Assembly: GCF_900111825.1 (NCBI RefSeq)
Contig: NZ_FOJM01000009.1
Location: forward strand, 124,001-188,000
Direction of reading: 5' to 3'
Origin: Pedobacter suwonensis
GTDB taxonomy: Bacteria; Bacteroidota; Bacteroidia; Sphingobacteriales; Sphingobacteriaceae
Length of the DNA stretch: 64,000 bases
Shown: in pieces, positions 27,966 through 36,682 of the stretch
Position numbering within the stretch: position 1 is the first letter of the stretch
Layout: every line of letters starts with the position of its first letter
Notes under the pieces: generated by a model
Database searches by the model: none
What the model was told of the DNA's origin: nothing
What the model saw: the letters and a program-made list of their open reading frames with translations, nothing else
Position numbers and translations under genes: made by a program

Positions 27966-28034
27966 GAGAAATACTTAATTGTTTTATATGCCGTTATGTA
28001 AAACTCATTATCTTTATTAAAACCAATCTAAAAA

Positions 28035-28583
28035 ATGAAACTAAGCGTCATCACGATCATGCTTTGCAACCTTGCAATTCTATGTAATGCACAAACCACA
28101 CCTCTTAAAAGAAAGGCTAACGTAGATTTTGAGGCTTATGAAAAACTTATACCAAAGGTTAAAGCACACCGTAAAAATAAGCTGGTTGATCTACCAACAT
28201 TTCTAAAAATGGCGGAAGAGAAAGGAACGGTTATTTTAGATACCCGTTCAGATAGCCTTTTTAAAAGAAAGCATATAAAAGAGGCGATACATTTAAATTT
28301 TGCTGATTTCACACAGCAAAACCTGTTAAAGATTATTCCCAATGCAGATGCCAGAATACTAATCTACTGCAATAATAATTTTATTGATGATCATGTAAAT
28401 TTCGCCAGCAAAGAAGTTGTGCCTGATTTGATAAAGAAAAAAATAGCACCCATTTCATTGGCCTTAAATATCCCTACATATATTAATCTATATGGTTATG
28501 GCTATAGAAATGTATACGAGCTTTCTGAATTGGTAAGCACAAATGATAAAAGAGTTATCTTTGAAGGAACGAATAGCCGATAA
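28035..28583 (+). CDS. Secreted rhodanese-like protein
   Basis: 182 residues. A signal peptide (MKLSVITIMLCNLAILCNAQ) is followed by a single rhodanese domain: VDLPTFLKMAEEKGTVILDTRSDSLFKRKHIKEAIHLNFADF, the active-site loop region ILIYCNNNF with the catalytic-position Cys, and YINLYGYGYRNVYEL. Periplasmic rhodanese domains bind or transfer sulfane sulfur, or act as protein scaffolds. The substrate is unknown. It stands alone. Confidence 0.8.
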   Translation: MKLSVITIMLCNLAILCNAQTTPLKRKANVDFEAYEKLIPKVKAHRKNKLVDLPTFLKMAEEKGTVILDTRSDSLFKRKHIKEAIHLNFADFTQQNLLKIIPNADARILIYCNNNFIDDHVNFASKEVVPDLIKKKIAPISLALNIPTYINLYGYGYRNVYELSELVSTNDKRVIFEGTNSR

Positions 28584-28663
28584 TGGTCAATACTTGTTAA
28601 AAGAGACTGATTCCGAGACTGAAACACATAACCTAAGTCAATTCATTATTGTCCAGACGATAT

Positions 28664-28697
28664 AAAAAAAGTCTTTCAGTTTTACCTGAAAGACTTT
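28664..28697 (-). terminator. Intrinsic terminator of the His-rich peptide gene
   Basis: AGTCTTTCAG (28670-28679) and CTGAAAGACT (28686-28695) form a perfect 10-bp stem with a 6-nt loop. A run of A on the plus strand (28664-28670) gives U residues after the stem on the minus strand. Confidence 0.8.
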
Positions 28698-28702
28698 CCT
28701 TA

Positions 28703-28873
28703 TTAAACTTTGGCTACTTTGTGTGTGTGTTTATGATGATGATGTTTTGGATGACTTTTTTTAGTCTGTGATTTTTCTGTCGTTGGTTTTACAGGCGCTA
28801 CAGTTTTTGCATTAACGGTTGCGAAGGCAAACATGGCTAATAAAGCGATGCTTAAAACTTTAATTGCTTTCAT
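28703..28873 (-). CDS. Small secreted histidine-rich peptide
   Basis: 56 residues, from the ATG at 28871-28873 to the TAA at 28703-28705. A signal peptide (MKAIKVLSIALLAMFAFATVNA) is followed by a 34-residue mature part, KTVAPVKPTTEKSQTKK then SHPKHHHHKHTHKVAKV. Seven of its last 16 residues are His, the rest mostly Lys. A dedicated terminator follows it directly, which supports a real gene. Such a peptide could bind Ni, Zn or Cu in the periplasm, or could simply be a basic small protein; the function is not established. Confidence 0.7.
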   Translation of the reverse strand: MKAIKVLSIALLAMFAFATVNAKTVAPVKPTTEKSQTKKSHPKHHHHKHTHKVAKV

Positions 28874-28952
28874 TTTCAAGTGATTTAATAATGAATAAAC
28901 CTTGTTATTTTGTTGATTTAAATCTCGAAAATCAAAATGAAGATTTTATGAA

Positions 28953-29351
28953 CTAGGGTAAGTCGAATTCAACCGTATAATTGAGCCTTTTTTCTCTCAA
29001 AACATATTCAGAAACAACTTTCCCATCCACCAGGATTTTATATTCACCTTTAGCTTCTTTTTTGGCAATAGCCAGTGTTTTAAGCTGAACATGAGTACCC
29101 GACTTTAATGTCACGGTCTTATCCCATGCCCCATTTACTTCTTTTAATTCTGTCTGTTTGCCACGTTCATTGGTGTAAGCTACATCAGCTGTTAAATGCT
29201 CATCAAAACCGGCCCGGTAAACTACAGTGTAAGTTTCTTTCTGAGGGATATCCAGTTTACCCTTCGACATGGAATAATTTGTTGTGATAACGCCGAGCGC
29301 ACAGCTGCTTAACGCAACTATTAGTAAAAAACAGCAGACAATATTTTTCAT
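28953..29351 (-). CDS. Small lipoprotein of unknown function
   Basis: 132 residues with a lipoprotein signal ending at the lipobox LSSC (Cys17). The mature part is beta-rich (YTVVYRAGFDEHLTADVAYTNERGKQTELKEVNGAWDKTVTLKSGTHVQLKTLA) and ends KRLNYTVEFDLP. It resembles small single beta-sandwich lipoproteins found in Bacteroidota. No specific family is recognised. Confidence 0.7.
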   Translation of the reverse strand: MKNIVCCFLLIVALSSCALGVITTNYSMSKGKLDIPQKETYTVVYRAGFDEHLTADVAYTNERGKQTELKEVNGAWDKTVTLKSGTHVQLKTLAIAKKEAKGEYKILVDGKVVSEYVLREKRLNYTVEFDLP

Positions 29352-29469
29352 TTGATAAGGTTTAGATCAAGATGACGACGGCTTTAATGAAAAGGTTGCA
29401 AAGGAGTGAGAAATGCTTGAATGAGAGAATGACAGAAGAACCTGAATCATTCTAAACTCACTGATCCCA

Positions 29470-29691
29470 TCATTTATTAAAAGTATCAAGATATAAATCT
29501 TCTACCTTTTTTCTTGCCCAGGGCATTCTTCTTAAAAACTTCAGGCTCGATTTGATCGACTGGTTATTATTAAAACAATCGATCCTGATCAATGAACCCA
29601 GTTTTTCCCAGCCATAATGTGCGTGAAGATCAGTTACTATCTTTTCTAAGGTGATACCGTGTAAGGGATTGTTTTTTTGCTGTTCGGCCAT
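29470..29691 (-). CDS. VF530 family putative DNA-binding protein
   Basis: 73 residues. [60 protein letters not shown] is the whole VF530 (DUF2132) signature, a SAP-like helical fold described as DNA-binding. The biological role is not known. It lies 20 bp downstream of a methyltransferase gene on the same strand and may be co-transcribed with it. Confidence 0.9.
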   Translation of the reverse strand: MAEQQKNNPLHGITLEKIVTDLHAHYGWEKLGSLIRIDCFNNNQSIKSSLKFLRRMPWARKKVEDLYLDTFNK

Positions 29692-29711
29692 GAAGCAAAG
29701 TTAAGTCAAAA

Positions 29712-30323
29712 TTATCGGGGTTTGTACTGCGCCATCCAAACATTTGCGCCGCCGCAATCAGGATCATTTATTTTATGCCTGAGTAACTTAAATTCATTTT
29801 CCAGAAGTAGTGTTTGATATTCCGCAGTAGCTAAAGAAGCATGAAAAAGATTTTCGCCCCCGTTCATGCTCCATACCTCTCCCCGCTCTGTTCCTGATGT
29901 GAATAACAAAATACCATCGGGTTTTAAGTGACGCTTAAAAATGGCAAACATGTTAGGCTGGTCACCAGCCGGAAGATGAAAAAAGCTATGCCAGGCAATA
30001 ATTGCATCAAATTCCTCCTCCAGATCCAGCTCCCGCATATCCTTTAACAAAAACCCTGTAGTTGGGAAGTTGGCCTTAGCCAATTCGATCATTTGCGTAC
30101 TGGCATCAACGCCTAAAACATTTATGCCATGCTTAATGAAATATTCCAATATCGGTTTCCCGTCACCGCAACCCAGGTCTAAAACCTTTGCACCTGCCGG
30201 AAGGTGTTCGAGGATATCATTTAAGTAAGCCTTTTCTACCAAATCGGCAGCACGATTTTCGGCAAACCAACTCCCTATTTTATTGTAAACCTTATAAACG
30301 TTTTTGCACTCTCCTTTTTCCAT
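29712..30323 (-). CDS. Class I SAM-dependent methyltransferase
   Basis: 203 residues. Motif I is AKVLDLGCGDGKPILEYFIKHG, the acidic loop is VLGVDASTQMIELAKANFP, and motif IV is FDAIIAWHSFFHLP. The pattern fits small-molecule methyltransferases of the Methyltransf_11/25 type. The substrate is unknown. It starts MEKGECKNVYKVYNKIGSWFAENR and is followed by the VF530 gene. Confidence 0.85.
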   Translation of the reverse strand: MEKGECKNVYKVYNKIGSWFAENRAADLVEKAYLNDILEHLPAGAKVLDLGCGDGKPILEYFIKHGINVLGVDASTQMIELAKANFPTTGFLLKDMRELDLEEEFDAIIAWHSFFHLPAGDQPNMFAIFKRHLKPDGILLFTSGTERGEVWSMNGGENLFHASLATAEYQTLLLENEFKLLRHKINDPDCGGANVWMAQYKPR

Positions 30324-30448
30324 CCTTAAATTTCTATTTTTATTAATGTTATTTTAGAGATTTTAAATATCTGGCAAATCCAATGACGATTTATCAAGCC
30401 AAATTAATCATATTTTGCTTTTTTGGAAACCAGAAAACCGTTAAAAGA

Positions 30449-30712
30449 AGGGGACTGCTCATTTCCTTACCCTAAGTATAAATGTTTTTAATTTGGAAAC
30501 GGACGTGCAGTAATTCATGGCATTTGCAGCCCTGCCATCCGCTTTACTCCGTTGCACTACGTGTTCGCTACTGTCAGGTTTATGATTAATGGCCTGCTCC
30601 CCACATGTAGCCAAAAGAACTTAACCACTGTACATAAACCCGGTCGGAGCGGGATGCGACCGGTTTTTCATCGGGTGCAGAAGCGGGAGCGGGACTGAAG
30701 ACCGCCAAAAGA
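30449..30712. repeat. Tandem intergenic repeat, unit 1 (264 bp)
   Basis: Three anchors (GGACTGCTCATTTCCTT, GGAAACGGACGT and GGGACTGAAGACCGCC) recur exactly 264 bp later. Inside is a perfect hairpin CCGGTCG...CGACCGG and the family signature ATAAACC...GAGCGG...GAAGCGGG...ACCGCC. No open frame is present. Confidence 0.8.
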
Positions 30713-30976
30713 GTCGGACTGCTCATTTCCTTGCCCTAAGCGTTAATGTTTTTAATTTGGAAACGGACGTACAGTAATTCATGGTATTTGCAGCCCTGCC
30801 ATCCGCTTTACTCCGTTGCACTACGTGTTCGCTACTGTCAGGTTTATGATGAATGGCCTGCTCCCCACATGTAGCCAAAAGAACTTAACCACTGTACATA
30901 AACCCGATCAGAGCGGGATGCGACAGATTTTTCATCGGGTGCAGAAACGCGAGCGGGACTGAAGACCGCCAAAAGC
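30713..30976. repeat. Tandem intergenic repeat, unit 2 (264 bp)
   Basis: This is a near-identical copy of unit 1 with scattered substitutions (for example CCCGGTCGG to CCCGATCAG). Some differences disturb the CCGGTCG hairpin but leave a larger CCCGAT...ATCGGG pairing. Confidence 0.8.
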
Positions 30977-31075
30977 ATCTGACCATCCATTTCCTAAGCC
31001 TAAACATTATTTTTGAAAACGAACAGCTGCTGGTGCTTGGCTATCATAGCCAACATCCGCTTTACTAGTTTAGAA
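30977..31075. repeat. Partial, diverged third unit of the 264-bp repeat
   Basis: The sequence CATTTCCTAAGCCTAAACATTATTTTTGAAAACG aligns loosely with the start of the 264-bp unit, and ATCCGCTTTACT recurs near its end. It ends at the RidA-like gene. Confidence 0.5.
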
Positions 31076-31076
31076 A

Positions 31077-31484
31077 TTAACCAATAGCCGTAGCATCAAT
31101 TTCGATCAGCATGCCATCCAGGGCCAATCTCGGTACAGGAATAAGTGTATTTACCGGGAATTTCTGATCAGGCCAGATCTTATTCGATTCTTCAATCAAG
31201 ATCTGGTGTTTATCCTCATCGTAATCGACCACTAAAGTGGTTAATTTGGCAATATTTTCCATTCTTAACCCTTTGCTGGCTAAAGCAATGGCAATGTTTT
31301 CGAATACGATGGCTACCTGGGTTCTAAAATCGCTACTTAAAACACCATCGGTTTTGCTCCCTCCCTGACCGGCAACAAATACCAGCTGACTCCAGGCCGG
31401 AACGGCAGCAACATGCGAATAGCCGTGCATGCGGGGATCGTAAATTCCTTCAGGATTGCTTATTTCTACTAAAGAAGTGCTCAT
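31077..31484 (-). CDS. RidA/YjgF family protein lacking the deaminase arginine
   Basis: 135 residues of the chorismate-mutase-like Rid fold: FVAGQGGSKTDG, RTQVAIVFENIAIALASKGLRMENIAKLTTLVVDYDE and the C-terminal LIEIDATAIG. In active RidA the segment is PARSxVxV, with an Arg that holds the substrate carboxylate. Here it reads PVNTLIPVPRLALDG, with Asn-Thr at that place. It is therefore probably a Rid subgroup without 2-aminoacrylate deaminase activity. Confidence 0.85.
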   Translation of the reverse strand: MSTSLVEISNPEGIYDPRMHGYSHVAAVPAWSQLVFVAGQGGSKTDGVLSSDFRTQVAIVFENIAIALASKGLRMENIAKLTTLVVDYDEDKHQILIEESNKIWPDQKFPVNTLIPVPRLALDGMLIEIDATAIG

Positions 31485-31545
31485 ATTGTATAATTTTATC
31501 GCTAAACTAATTGATATCCGAAATTAAATCGTCGGTGCTTTGCAA

Positions 31546-31580
31546 TAAAAAACCTCCTGATCTTTAAAATCAGGAGGTTT
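31546..31580 (-). terminator. Intrinsic terminator of the M1 peptidase gene
   Basis: AACCTCCTGA (31551-31560) and TCAGGAGGTT (31570-31579) form a 10-bp perfect stem. The A-run before it gives U residues on the minus strand. Confidence 0.85.
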
Positions 31581-31629
31581 GTAAAACAATTAAAGTAACA
31601 ACCGCAGCGCTTAACTTAATAACATCAGC

Positions 31630-33621
31630 TTAGTTGCCCGCAGCAGTCCACGTGTCATTATCCGGATTCGAATCTGGCAATACTTTATCCGGATCTAAAG
31701 TAACTGATTCAATTTCTTCAGTTGATGGGAAACGAACCAACCAACTGGTATTTTTCATCCAAACGTCAACCGGAACTTTTAGGGTCTCCGTTTTTCCGCT
31801 TTTGGTTTTGATCTGAAGGATGATCGGCATTGGCATTTTTTCCAGGTTTACAATTCTGATGTTGTATCCTGCCAGTTTATCGCCCTGTTTAACAGCTTCA
31901 ACACCAGCAATACCCTGATCCATTTTCCAGCTATTTAACCACCAGCTTCTCCAGAACCAGGCTAAATCTTCTCCTGCCCCATTCTCCATCGAACGGAAGA
32001 AATCAAATGGTGTTGGATGTTTGAATGCCCAGTTTTTGATGTATTGGCGGAAAGCATAATCAAAACGGTCTTCACCTAAAATCTGGTTTCTTAAAATATC
32101 AAGGCCCCACCCTGGTTTGCTGTATAGGTTAACGCCGATGTTTCTTTCAGCCATACCATCAGGCATCTGCATAATATTTTCGTAAATCGGATTACCGATC
32201 ACACTTTTACCAATCTTGTGAAAATCAGCAGGAGGACCTGCATATTCGCCATTATTAAAGTTTTTCTTAGAAATGCCATTAATAAAAGTATTAAAACCTT
32301 CGTCCATCCAACCATATTTACGCTCATTAGAACCTACAATCATCGGAAACCAGGTGTGACCAAATTCATGATCGATTACCCCCCAGGCACTGGCTTTTTT
32401 TGCTTTCCAACCACAGAAAACAATACCTGGATATTCCATACCACCAATATTTGTAGCTACGTTAACCGCCATTGGATATGGATATTCGAACCATTTTGAT
32501 GAATAATGCTCAATAGTTGATTTTACATATTCTACACCACGGCCATAAGAATCAACACCGTTGCTTTCTACCGGTTGTGCAGAAACGGCCAACCCCGTTT
32601 TACCGCTTGGCAGTTTATACCTTGCAGCATCCAATACGAATGCTTTTGACGAAGCCCAGGCCGCATCGCGCGCATTAACAATTTTAAACTTCCAGGTTAA
32701 TTTATCTTTGGCCGGGCGCGATTTTGGATCAGTTACTTCCGCCTCGCTACGGATGTGCACAGTAGCATCGCTCAATTTAGCTGCGTTCCATCTTTTTAAT
32801 TGCTCCGGTGTAAAAACTTCTGCAGGGTTTAACAACTCGCCTGAGCCCATTACAATATGGCTGGCCGGCGCAGTAATGGCAAAGTTAATATCACCATATT
32901 CACAATAAAACTCCCCACCGCCCCAATAAGGTAACGTATTCCAGCCAATTACATCATCATACACACACATGCGTGGAAACCACTGGGCAATGGCAAAAAT
33001 CTCACCGTTTTTGGTCGTTAAATGTCCGGTTCTATCCGATCCTTCTTTAGGCACGGTATAAGAATAATCCATTTTGATGGTTATCAAATCTCCGTTTGGA
33101 GCCAGAGGCTGATCTAAACGGATCTGCATCCGGGTATCTTCAACTATAGAAGTGAATTTTACGGCACCTGCTTTTTGAGCTACACTGATGTTTTGGATTT
33201 TATATCCCCCATCAAACTTTTCACCCTGTGCACCATAACGGCTACGCGACGGCGTGATGGCATAACCGCGCGAAGTCTCTTTAAATGTATTTTGATCTAA
33301 TTGTAACCATAGATAGGGCAATTTATCCGGACTGTTATTTTTATAGGTAATGGTAACTGTTCCGTTAACCATGTTTTTGTTTTCATCCAGATTGGCAGTA
33401 ATGTTATAATCCACACGATTTTGCCAGTACTTAGGCCCCGGGGCACCGTTGGCAGAACGGAACTCATTCCCGTTTTGTGTATAAAAAAGTGGTCCAAAGG
33501 CTTCAGCAGTATTATAGTTCGTTGCTGGCGCAGGGGTTGTGGCCTGTTGAGCAGATGCTGAAAAAGCAAAAACACAACAAACCAAACCAAAATTAATCAG
33601 TTTAGTCAATTTCATGATCAT
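31630..33621 (-). CDS. Secreted M1 family metallopeptidase
   Basis: About 664 residues from [16 protein letters not shown]. The longer frame to 33663 runs into the terminator of the upstream gene. A signal peptide ends near SASAQQ. The substrate-binding [12 protein letters not shown] motif (GxMEN equivalent) is followed by the zinc site [29 protein letters not shown], that is HExxH...E with the first His near residue 418. M1 enzymes remove N-terminal residues from peptides. An exported form without a lipobox probably acts in the periplasm or outside. The C-terminal part ([21 protein letters not shown]) is the usual beta-sandwich. Confidence 0.92.
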   Translation of the reverse strand: MIMKLTKLINFGLVCCVFAFSASAQQATTPAPATNYNTAEAFGPLFYTQNGNEFRSANGAPGPKYWQNRVDYNITANLDENKNMVNGTVTITYKNNSPDKLPYLWLQLDQNTFKETSRGYAITPSRSRYGAQGEKFDGGYKIQNISVAQKAGAVKFTSIVEDTRMQIRLDQPLAPNGDLITIKMDYSYTVPKEGSDRTGHLTTKNGEIFAIAQWFPRMCVYDDVIGWNTLPYWGGGEFYCEYGDINFAITAPASHIVMGSGELLNPAEVFTPEQLKRWNAAKLSDATVHIRSEAEVTDPKSRPAKDKLTWKFKIVNARDAAWASSKAFVLDAARYKLPSGKTGLAVSAQPVESNGVDSYGRGVEYVKSTIEHYSSKWFEYPYPMAVNVATNIGGMEYPGIVFCGWKAKKASAWGVIDHEFGHTWFPMIVGSNERKYGWMDEGFNTFINGISKKNFNNGEYAGPPADFHKIGKSVIGNPIYENIMQMPDGMAERNIGVNLYSKPGWGLDILRNQILGEDRFDYAFRQYIKNWAFKHPTPFDFFRSMENGAGEDLAWFWRSWWLNSWKMDQGIAGVEAVKQGDKLAGYNIRIVNLEKMPMPIILQIKTKSGKTETLKVPVDVWMKNTSWLVRFPSTEEIESVTLDPDKVLPDSNPDNDTWTAAGN

Positions 33622-33648
33622 AATAAGGTTGTAATATGCAGTAAATAT

Positions 33649-33681
33649 AAAAAATAACCACATATCGATTGATATGTGGTT
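33649..33681 (-). terminator. Intrinsic terminator upstream of the M1 gene
   Basis: AACCACATATC (33656-33666) and GATATGTGGTT (33671-33681) are perfect 11-bp arms with a 4-nt loop. On the minus strand they are followed by TATTTTTTA. It ends the CarboxypepD_reg gene and overlaps the spurious long start of the M1 frame. Confidence 0.8.
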
Positions 33682-33707
33682 ATAATGTTACTAATAGTAG
33701 TTTTATA

Positions 33708-34448
33708 TTAATTCGCTTTTAACTTTGGCAGATCCTGCAATTTTCTTTCCTGCGGTGTTAATTTGTTCCACGCTGCAAAGGCACGTGAGATGTAAAAAGC
33801 ATAACGGAATGGTCGTTCGCCCTTAACAGCCTCAATTGAAGGCCGATAAATGATCATAAAGTTTTTAAGCTCCTCGCCTTCCAGCTTTGTCAGTTCAGTA
33901 ATGGCCCTCGGGGTAAAATTTTCATCAATTTCATCCTGATACATTTCCTTTTCTTCTAAATCTGCCTCTTTACGCTGTTGTCTTTTATATTTACCATAGC
34001 CCAGATTCAAGCTCAAACCGCCAACTTTATCGGTCATGCGTTTACGGTTAAGGTTTCCACCCGTACTTAATAGTGTATACTTTTCGGCCAATGGATCTTT
34101 AGCGTCTGTAATCTGACTATTCATCCTCACCGCTTTAATATCTACATCTTTTAAACTATTTGTTTTAACGGGTAGATATATGGTTCTGTTCAAAAGATTG
34201 GTTAAGTACAACGTATCGGTATGATACCCCACAGCAGAAAACTCTAAAAGGTCGCCAATATTGGCACTAATGGTATACTTTCCATCTTTATTGGTACTGG
34301 TTGATTTTTTACTGTTCAGGTTTCTGATGCTAACACCAGGAAGGGATAGGTTTTTTTTCGAAAAATCGAAAACTGTACCCGTAGTTACGGTTTGGGCAAA
34401 AACACCTATGGGCAAAGCCAGTAATAGCAAAATGATCAGTTTGTACAT
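33708..34448 (-). CDS. Secreted carboxypeptidase-regulatory-like domain protein
   Basis: 246 residues from MYKLIILLLLALPIGVFAQ (ATG at 34446-34448), a clean signal peptide. Residues about 20-100 are a CarboxypepD_reg-like domain: GTVFDFSKKNLSLPGVSIRNLNSKKSTSTNKDGKYTISANIGDLLEFSAVGYHTDTLYL. The rest is charged helical sequence with GLSLNLGYGKYKRQQRKEADLEEKEMYQ. This type is common in Bacteroidota and is thought to be surface- or periplasm-located. The function is unknown. Confidence 0.8.
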   Translation of the reverse strand: MYKLIILLLLALPIGVFAQTVTTGTVFDFSKKNLSLPGVSIRNLNSKKSTSTNKDGKYTISANIGDLLEFSAVGYHTDTLYLTNLLNRTIYLPVKTNSLKDVDIKAVRMNSQITDAKDPLAEKYTLLSTGGNLNRKRMTDKVGGLSLNLGYGKYKRQQRKEADLEEKEMYQDEIDENFTPRAITELTKLEGEELKNFMIIYRPSIEAVKGERPFRYAFYISRAFAAWNKLTPQERKLQDLPKLKAN

Positions 34449-34516
34449 ACTCAAAAGTAACTTAGTTGAACCATTAAAAGCTGCATTTAACAATCTTTAA
34501 CATTAGAACAACTGAA

Positions 34517-34864
34517 CTAGCCTAGTGTTTTTAAATAATTATCCTCATCAAATCCAATTAATACAGCCTTGCTATTTTGCTCAATAACCGGACGTTTTAT
34601 TGCACTGGTGTTTTCTTTTAGATAAGCAACTGCTAAATCCTGGTTATCAATTTTGGCCTGTTCTTCTTTAGTTAGTTTTTTCCAGGTTAAACCTTTACGG
34701 TTCAATACCGTTTCCCAGCCGAAAATGTTACACCACTCGTTCAGTTTTTCAGCGGTAATACCTTTTTTCTTAAAATCATGAAATTCATACTCAACCTGAT
34801 GTGTTTTTAACCAATCGAGTGCCTTTTTAACTGTATTGCAATTTGGAATTCCGTAAACGGTCAT
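34517..34864 (-). CDS. ArsC/Spx family protein, YffB-like
   Basis: 115 residues of thioredoxin-like fold: MTVYGIPNCNTVKKALDWLKTH with a single N-terminal Cys9, FGWETVLNRKGLTWKKL, and the C-terminal SAIKRPVIEQNSKAVLIGFDEDNY. The order matches E. coli YffB (MTMYGIKNCDTIKKA, GWEALLNTRGTTWRKL, IIKRPLL) better than true arsenate reductases. It is probably a glutathione- or thiol-dependent reductase-like protein of unknown substrate. Confidence 0.87.
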   Translation of the reverse strand: MTVYGIPNCNTVKKALDWLKTHQVEYEFHDFKKKGITAEKLNEWCNIFGWETVLNRKGLTWKKLTKEEQAKIDNQDLAVAYLKENTSAIKRPVIEQNSKAVLIGFDEDNYLKTLG

Positions 34865-34993
34865 ATTGGATAATGTAAGATGGAAAATGTTATATGGATG
34901 ATGGAGATACGAATCCAGCTATCCGTTTCAAAGATAACAAAATTGTTTATCCGGAGTGTTGGATTTTGCTATCCGGCGCGAAGTGGAGATTCG

Positions 34994-35039
34994 AGAGTTG
35001 TCAACTTTCTAACTCGCCCGCTGGAAAGTTGACAACTCT
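34994..35039. repeat. Long perfect inverted repeat (AGAGTTGTCAACTTTC), copy 1
   Basis: The arms AGAGTTGTCAACTTTC (34994-35009) and GAAAGTTGACAACTCT (35024-35039) are perfect over 16 bp with a 14-nt loop. It lies in the divergent gap between the YffB-like gene and the kinase gene. A second copy is at 52495-52544. Confidence 0.75.
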
Positions 35040-35143
35040 ATTCCGAAATCGTATTTATTCGTCACATTTTTAATGCCTTCCATCACATTTTACTTATCGG
35101 TATAAATTCTCTTTGTAAAATTGTACTATAAATTTAAAATTCA

Positions 35144-36682
35144 ATGGAAATTATTTCGGGTCGTCCAGCTGCTATCAAATCCAAAAACATCAACCAGCTA
35201 GAGTTTTGGATTTCTACAACTTTATATATCCTCTCCCTGATCAGTATTTGTACAAAAATCAATTACGGACCTGGCCGCTCATACTATTACTCAGATAATG
35301 GTGTAAGTTATAATGTTCTTCAAAATTATTTCATTCCTGAGCTATTTAAAGTCAGCATGCTCTACTTCAGTTTTCTGCTGTTCAATTTTGTGTCAATGCC
35401 TCAACTGGCAAGAAAGCAAAATATCATCATGAACCTGATCATAACGGTTGCGGTTACTGCTTTTTCTATTGTTGCCTGGATGGTTGCCAATACATATACC
35501 CAGGCATACAGATTGATAGAATATGACGATATAGACCAGGCTTACGGTGTATTTTTTGGCGAAGCATTCAGTTATATATTTTTCCTTTACCTGCTCATCA
35601 ATGCTTACTCATATTTTAATGAACGTGGATTAACTCTACTCAAAAGAATTCCATTTTTGAACCATTATAATAACAACATCATTCCGGAAATTTTCACTGT
35701 TACTAAAATCTGGTTGATTTTACTTATGGTGTTTGCTGCTGTACTTTCGTTCAGGATCGATTACGAATTATTGATTATCTGGCTAGTGGTACCGCCTGTA
35801 AATATCTTCTTTGCCTTTCTTGCTATCTATTACATCATCCCGAATCTTCGAAAAAATTTTAAAGGTTTTGGCCGTTATTTCTGGGGGAATGCAGGTTTAA
35901 CCATACTCATCTCGATTCTCCTGCTTATTATCCTTATTCCTTTTATGCGCAATGGCGAAATTATACCGATTACCTTAATTTTAAATGCGATATGTTTAAT
36001 ATGTGTTACCACGCCATCTGCCTGGTACATTTACAAACATAAATTTGAAAAACTCAGCGAAATACAGATGCTAAAAACTGAGTTGGGCAAATCGGATGCA
36101 AACCTGAATTTTTTAAAATCGCAGATCAATCCACACTTTTTATTCAATGCGTTAAATACCCTATATGGAACGGCCTTACAGGAAAATGCAGAAAGAACCG
36201 GCGAAGGGATTCAGAAGTTGGGCGATATGATGCGCTTTATGCTGCATGAGAATACCCAGGATAAAATTTCACTTACCCGTGAGGTAGAATACCTGAATAA
36301 TTATATCGATTTACAAAAACTCCGCATCTCACGTGCTGCAGATATCAAAATTGATGCGCGGATTGAAGAACAGTTGAACAACCTTCAGATTACACCAATG
36401 TTATTGATCCCATTTATCGAAAACGCATTTAAACATGGAATTAGTTTACAACAACCTTCGTACATAAAAATTACCCTTCAAACTAAAGAAAGCACCTTAT
36501 ATTTTGATGTAAGCAACAGCATATATGTTAAAGCTGATAATGATCCTGAAAAGCTAAAAAGCGGCATTGGGCTTGAAAATGTTAAACAACGTTTATCGTT
36601 ACTTTATTATGGAAAACATGAACTGATTATCCGCGAGACTGCCAATGAGTTTTTTGTGCATTTGACTTTGCAGCTGGATTAG
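35144..36682 (+). CDS. LytS/YehU-type sensor histidine kinase
   Basis: 512 residues. The N-terminal half has about eight hydrophobic segments (from ISTTLYILSLISICT to LTILISILLLIILIP). The His_kinase domain (PF06580 type) follows: KSQINPHFLFNALNTLYGTAL with phospho-acceptor His331, then PFIENAFKHGI (N box) and SGIGLENVKQRLSLLY (G box). Such kinases pair with LytTR regulators. The partner lies at 37691-38365, but a 650-bp gap and a GIY-YIG gene separate them. The signal is unknown. Confidence 0.92.
   Translation: MEIISGRPAAIKSKNINQLEFWISTTLYILSLISICTKINYGPGRSYYYSDNGVSYNVLQNYFIPELFKVSMLYFSFLLFNFVSMPQLARKQNIIMNLIITVAVTAFSIVAWMVANTYTQAYRLIEYDDIDQAYGVFFGEAFSYIFFLYLLINAYSYFNERGLTLLKRIPFLNHYNNNIIPEIFTVTKIWLILLMVFAAVLSFRIDYELLIIWLVVPPVNIFFAFLAIYYIIPNLRKNFKGFGRYFWGNAGLTILISILLLIILIPFMRNGEIIPITLILNAICLICVTTPSAWYIYKHKFEKLSEIQMLKTELGKSDANLNFLKSQINPHFLFNALNTLYGTALQENAERTGEGIQKLGDMMRFMLHENTQDKISLTREVEYLNNYIDLQKLRISRAADIKIDARIEEQLNNLQITPMLLIPFIENAFKHGISLQQPSYIKITLQTKESTLYFDVSNSIYVKADNDPEKLKSGIGLENVKQRLSLLYYGKHELIIRETANEFFVHLTLQLD

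Noticed and set aside
30449..30976. CRISPR array or insertion sequence
   Set aside because: Only two long 264-bp units without spacers of regular size, no cas genes and no transposase frame.
34517..34864. True arsenate reductase with ars operon
   Set aside because: The order of motifs follows YffB, and no arsR, arsB or arsenic-related neighbour is present.
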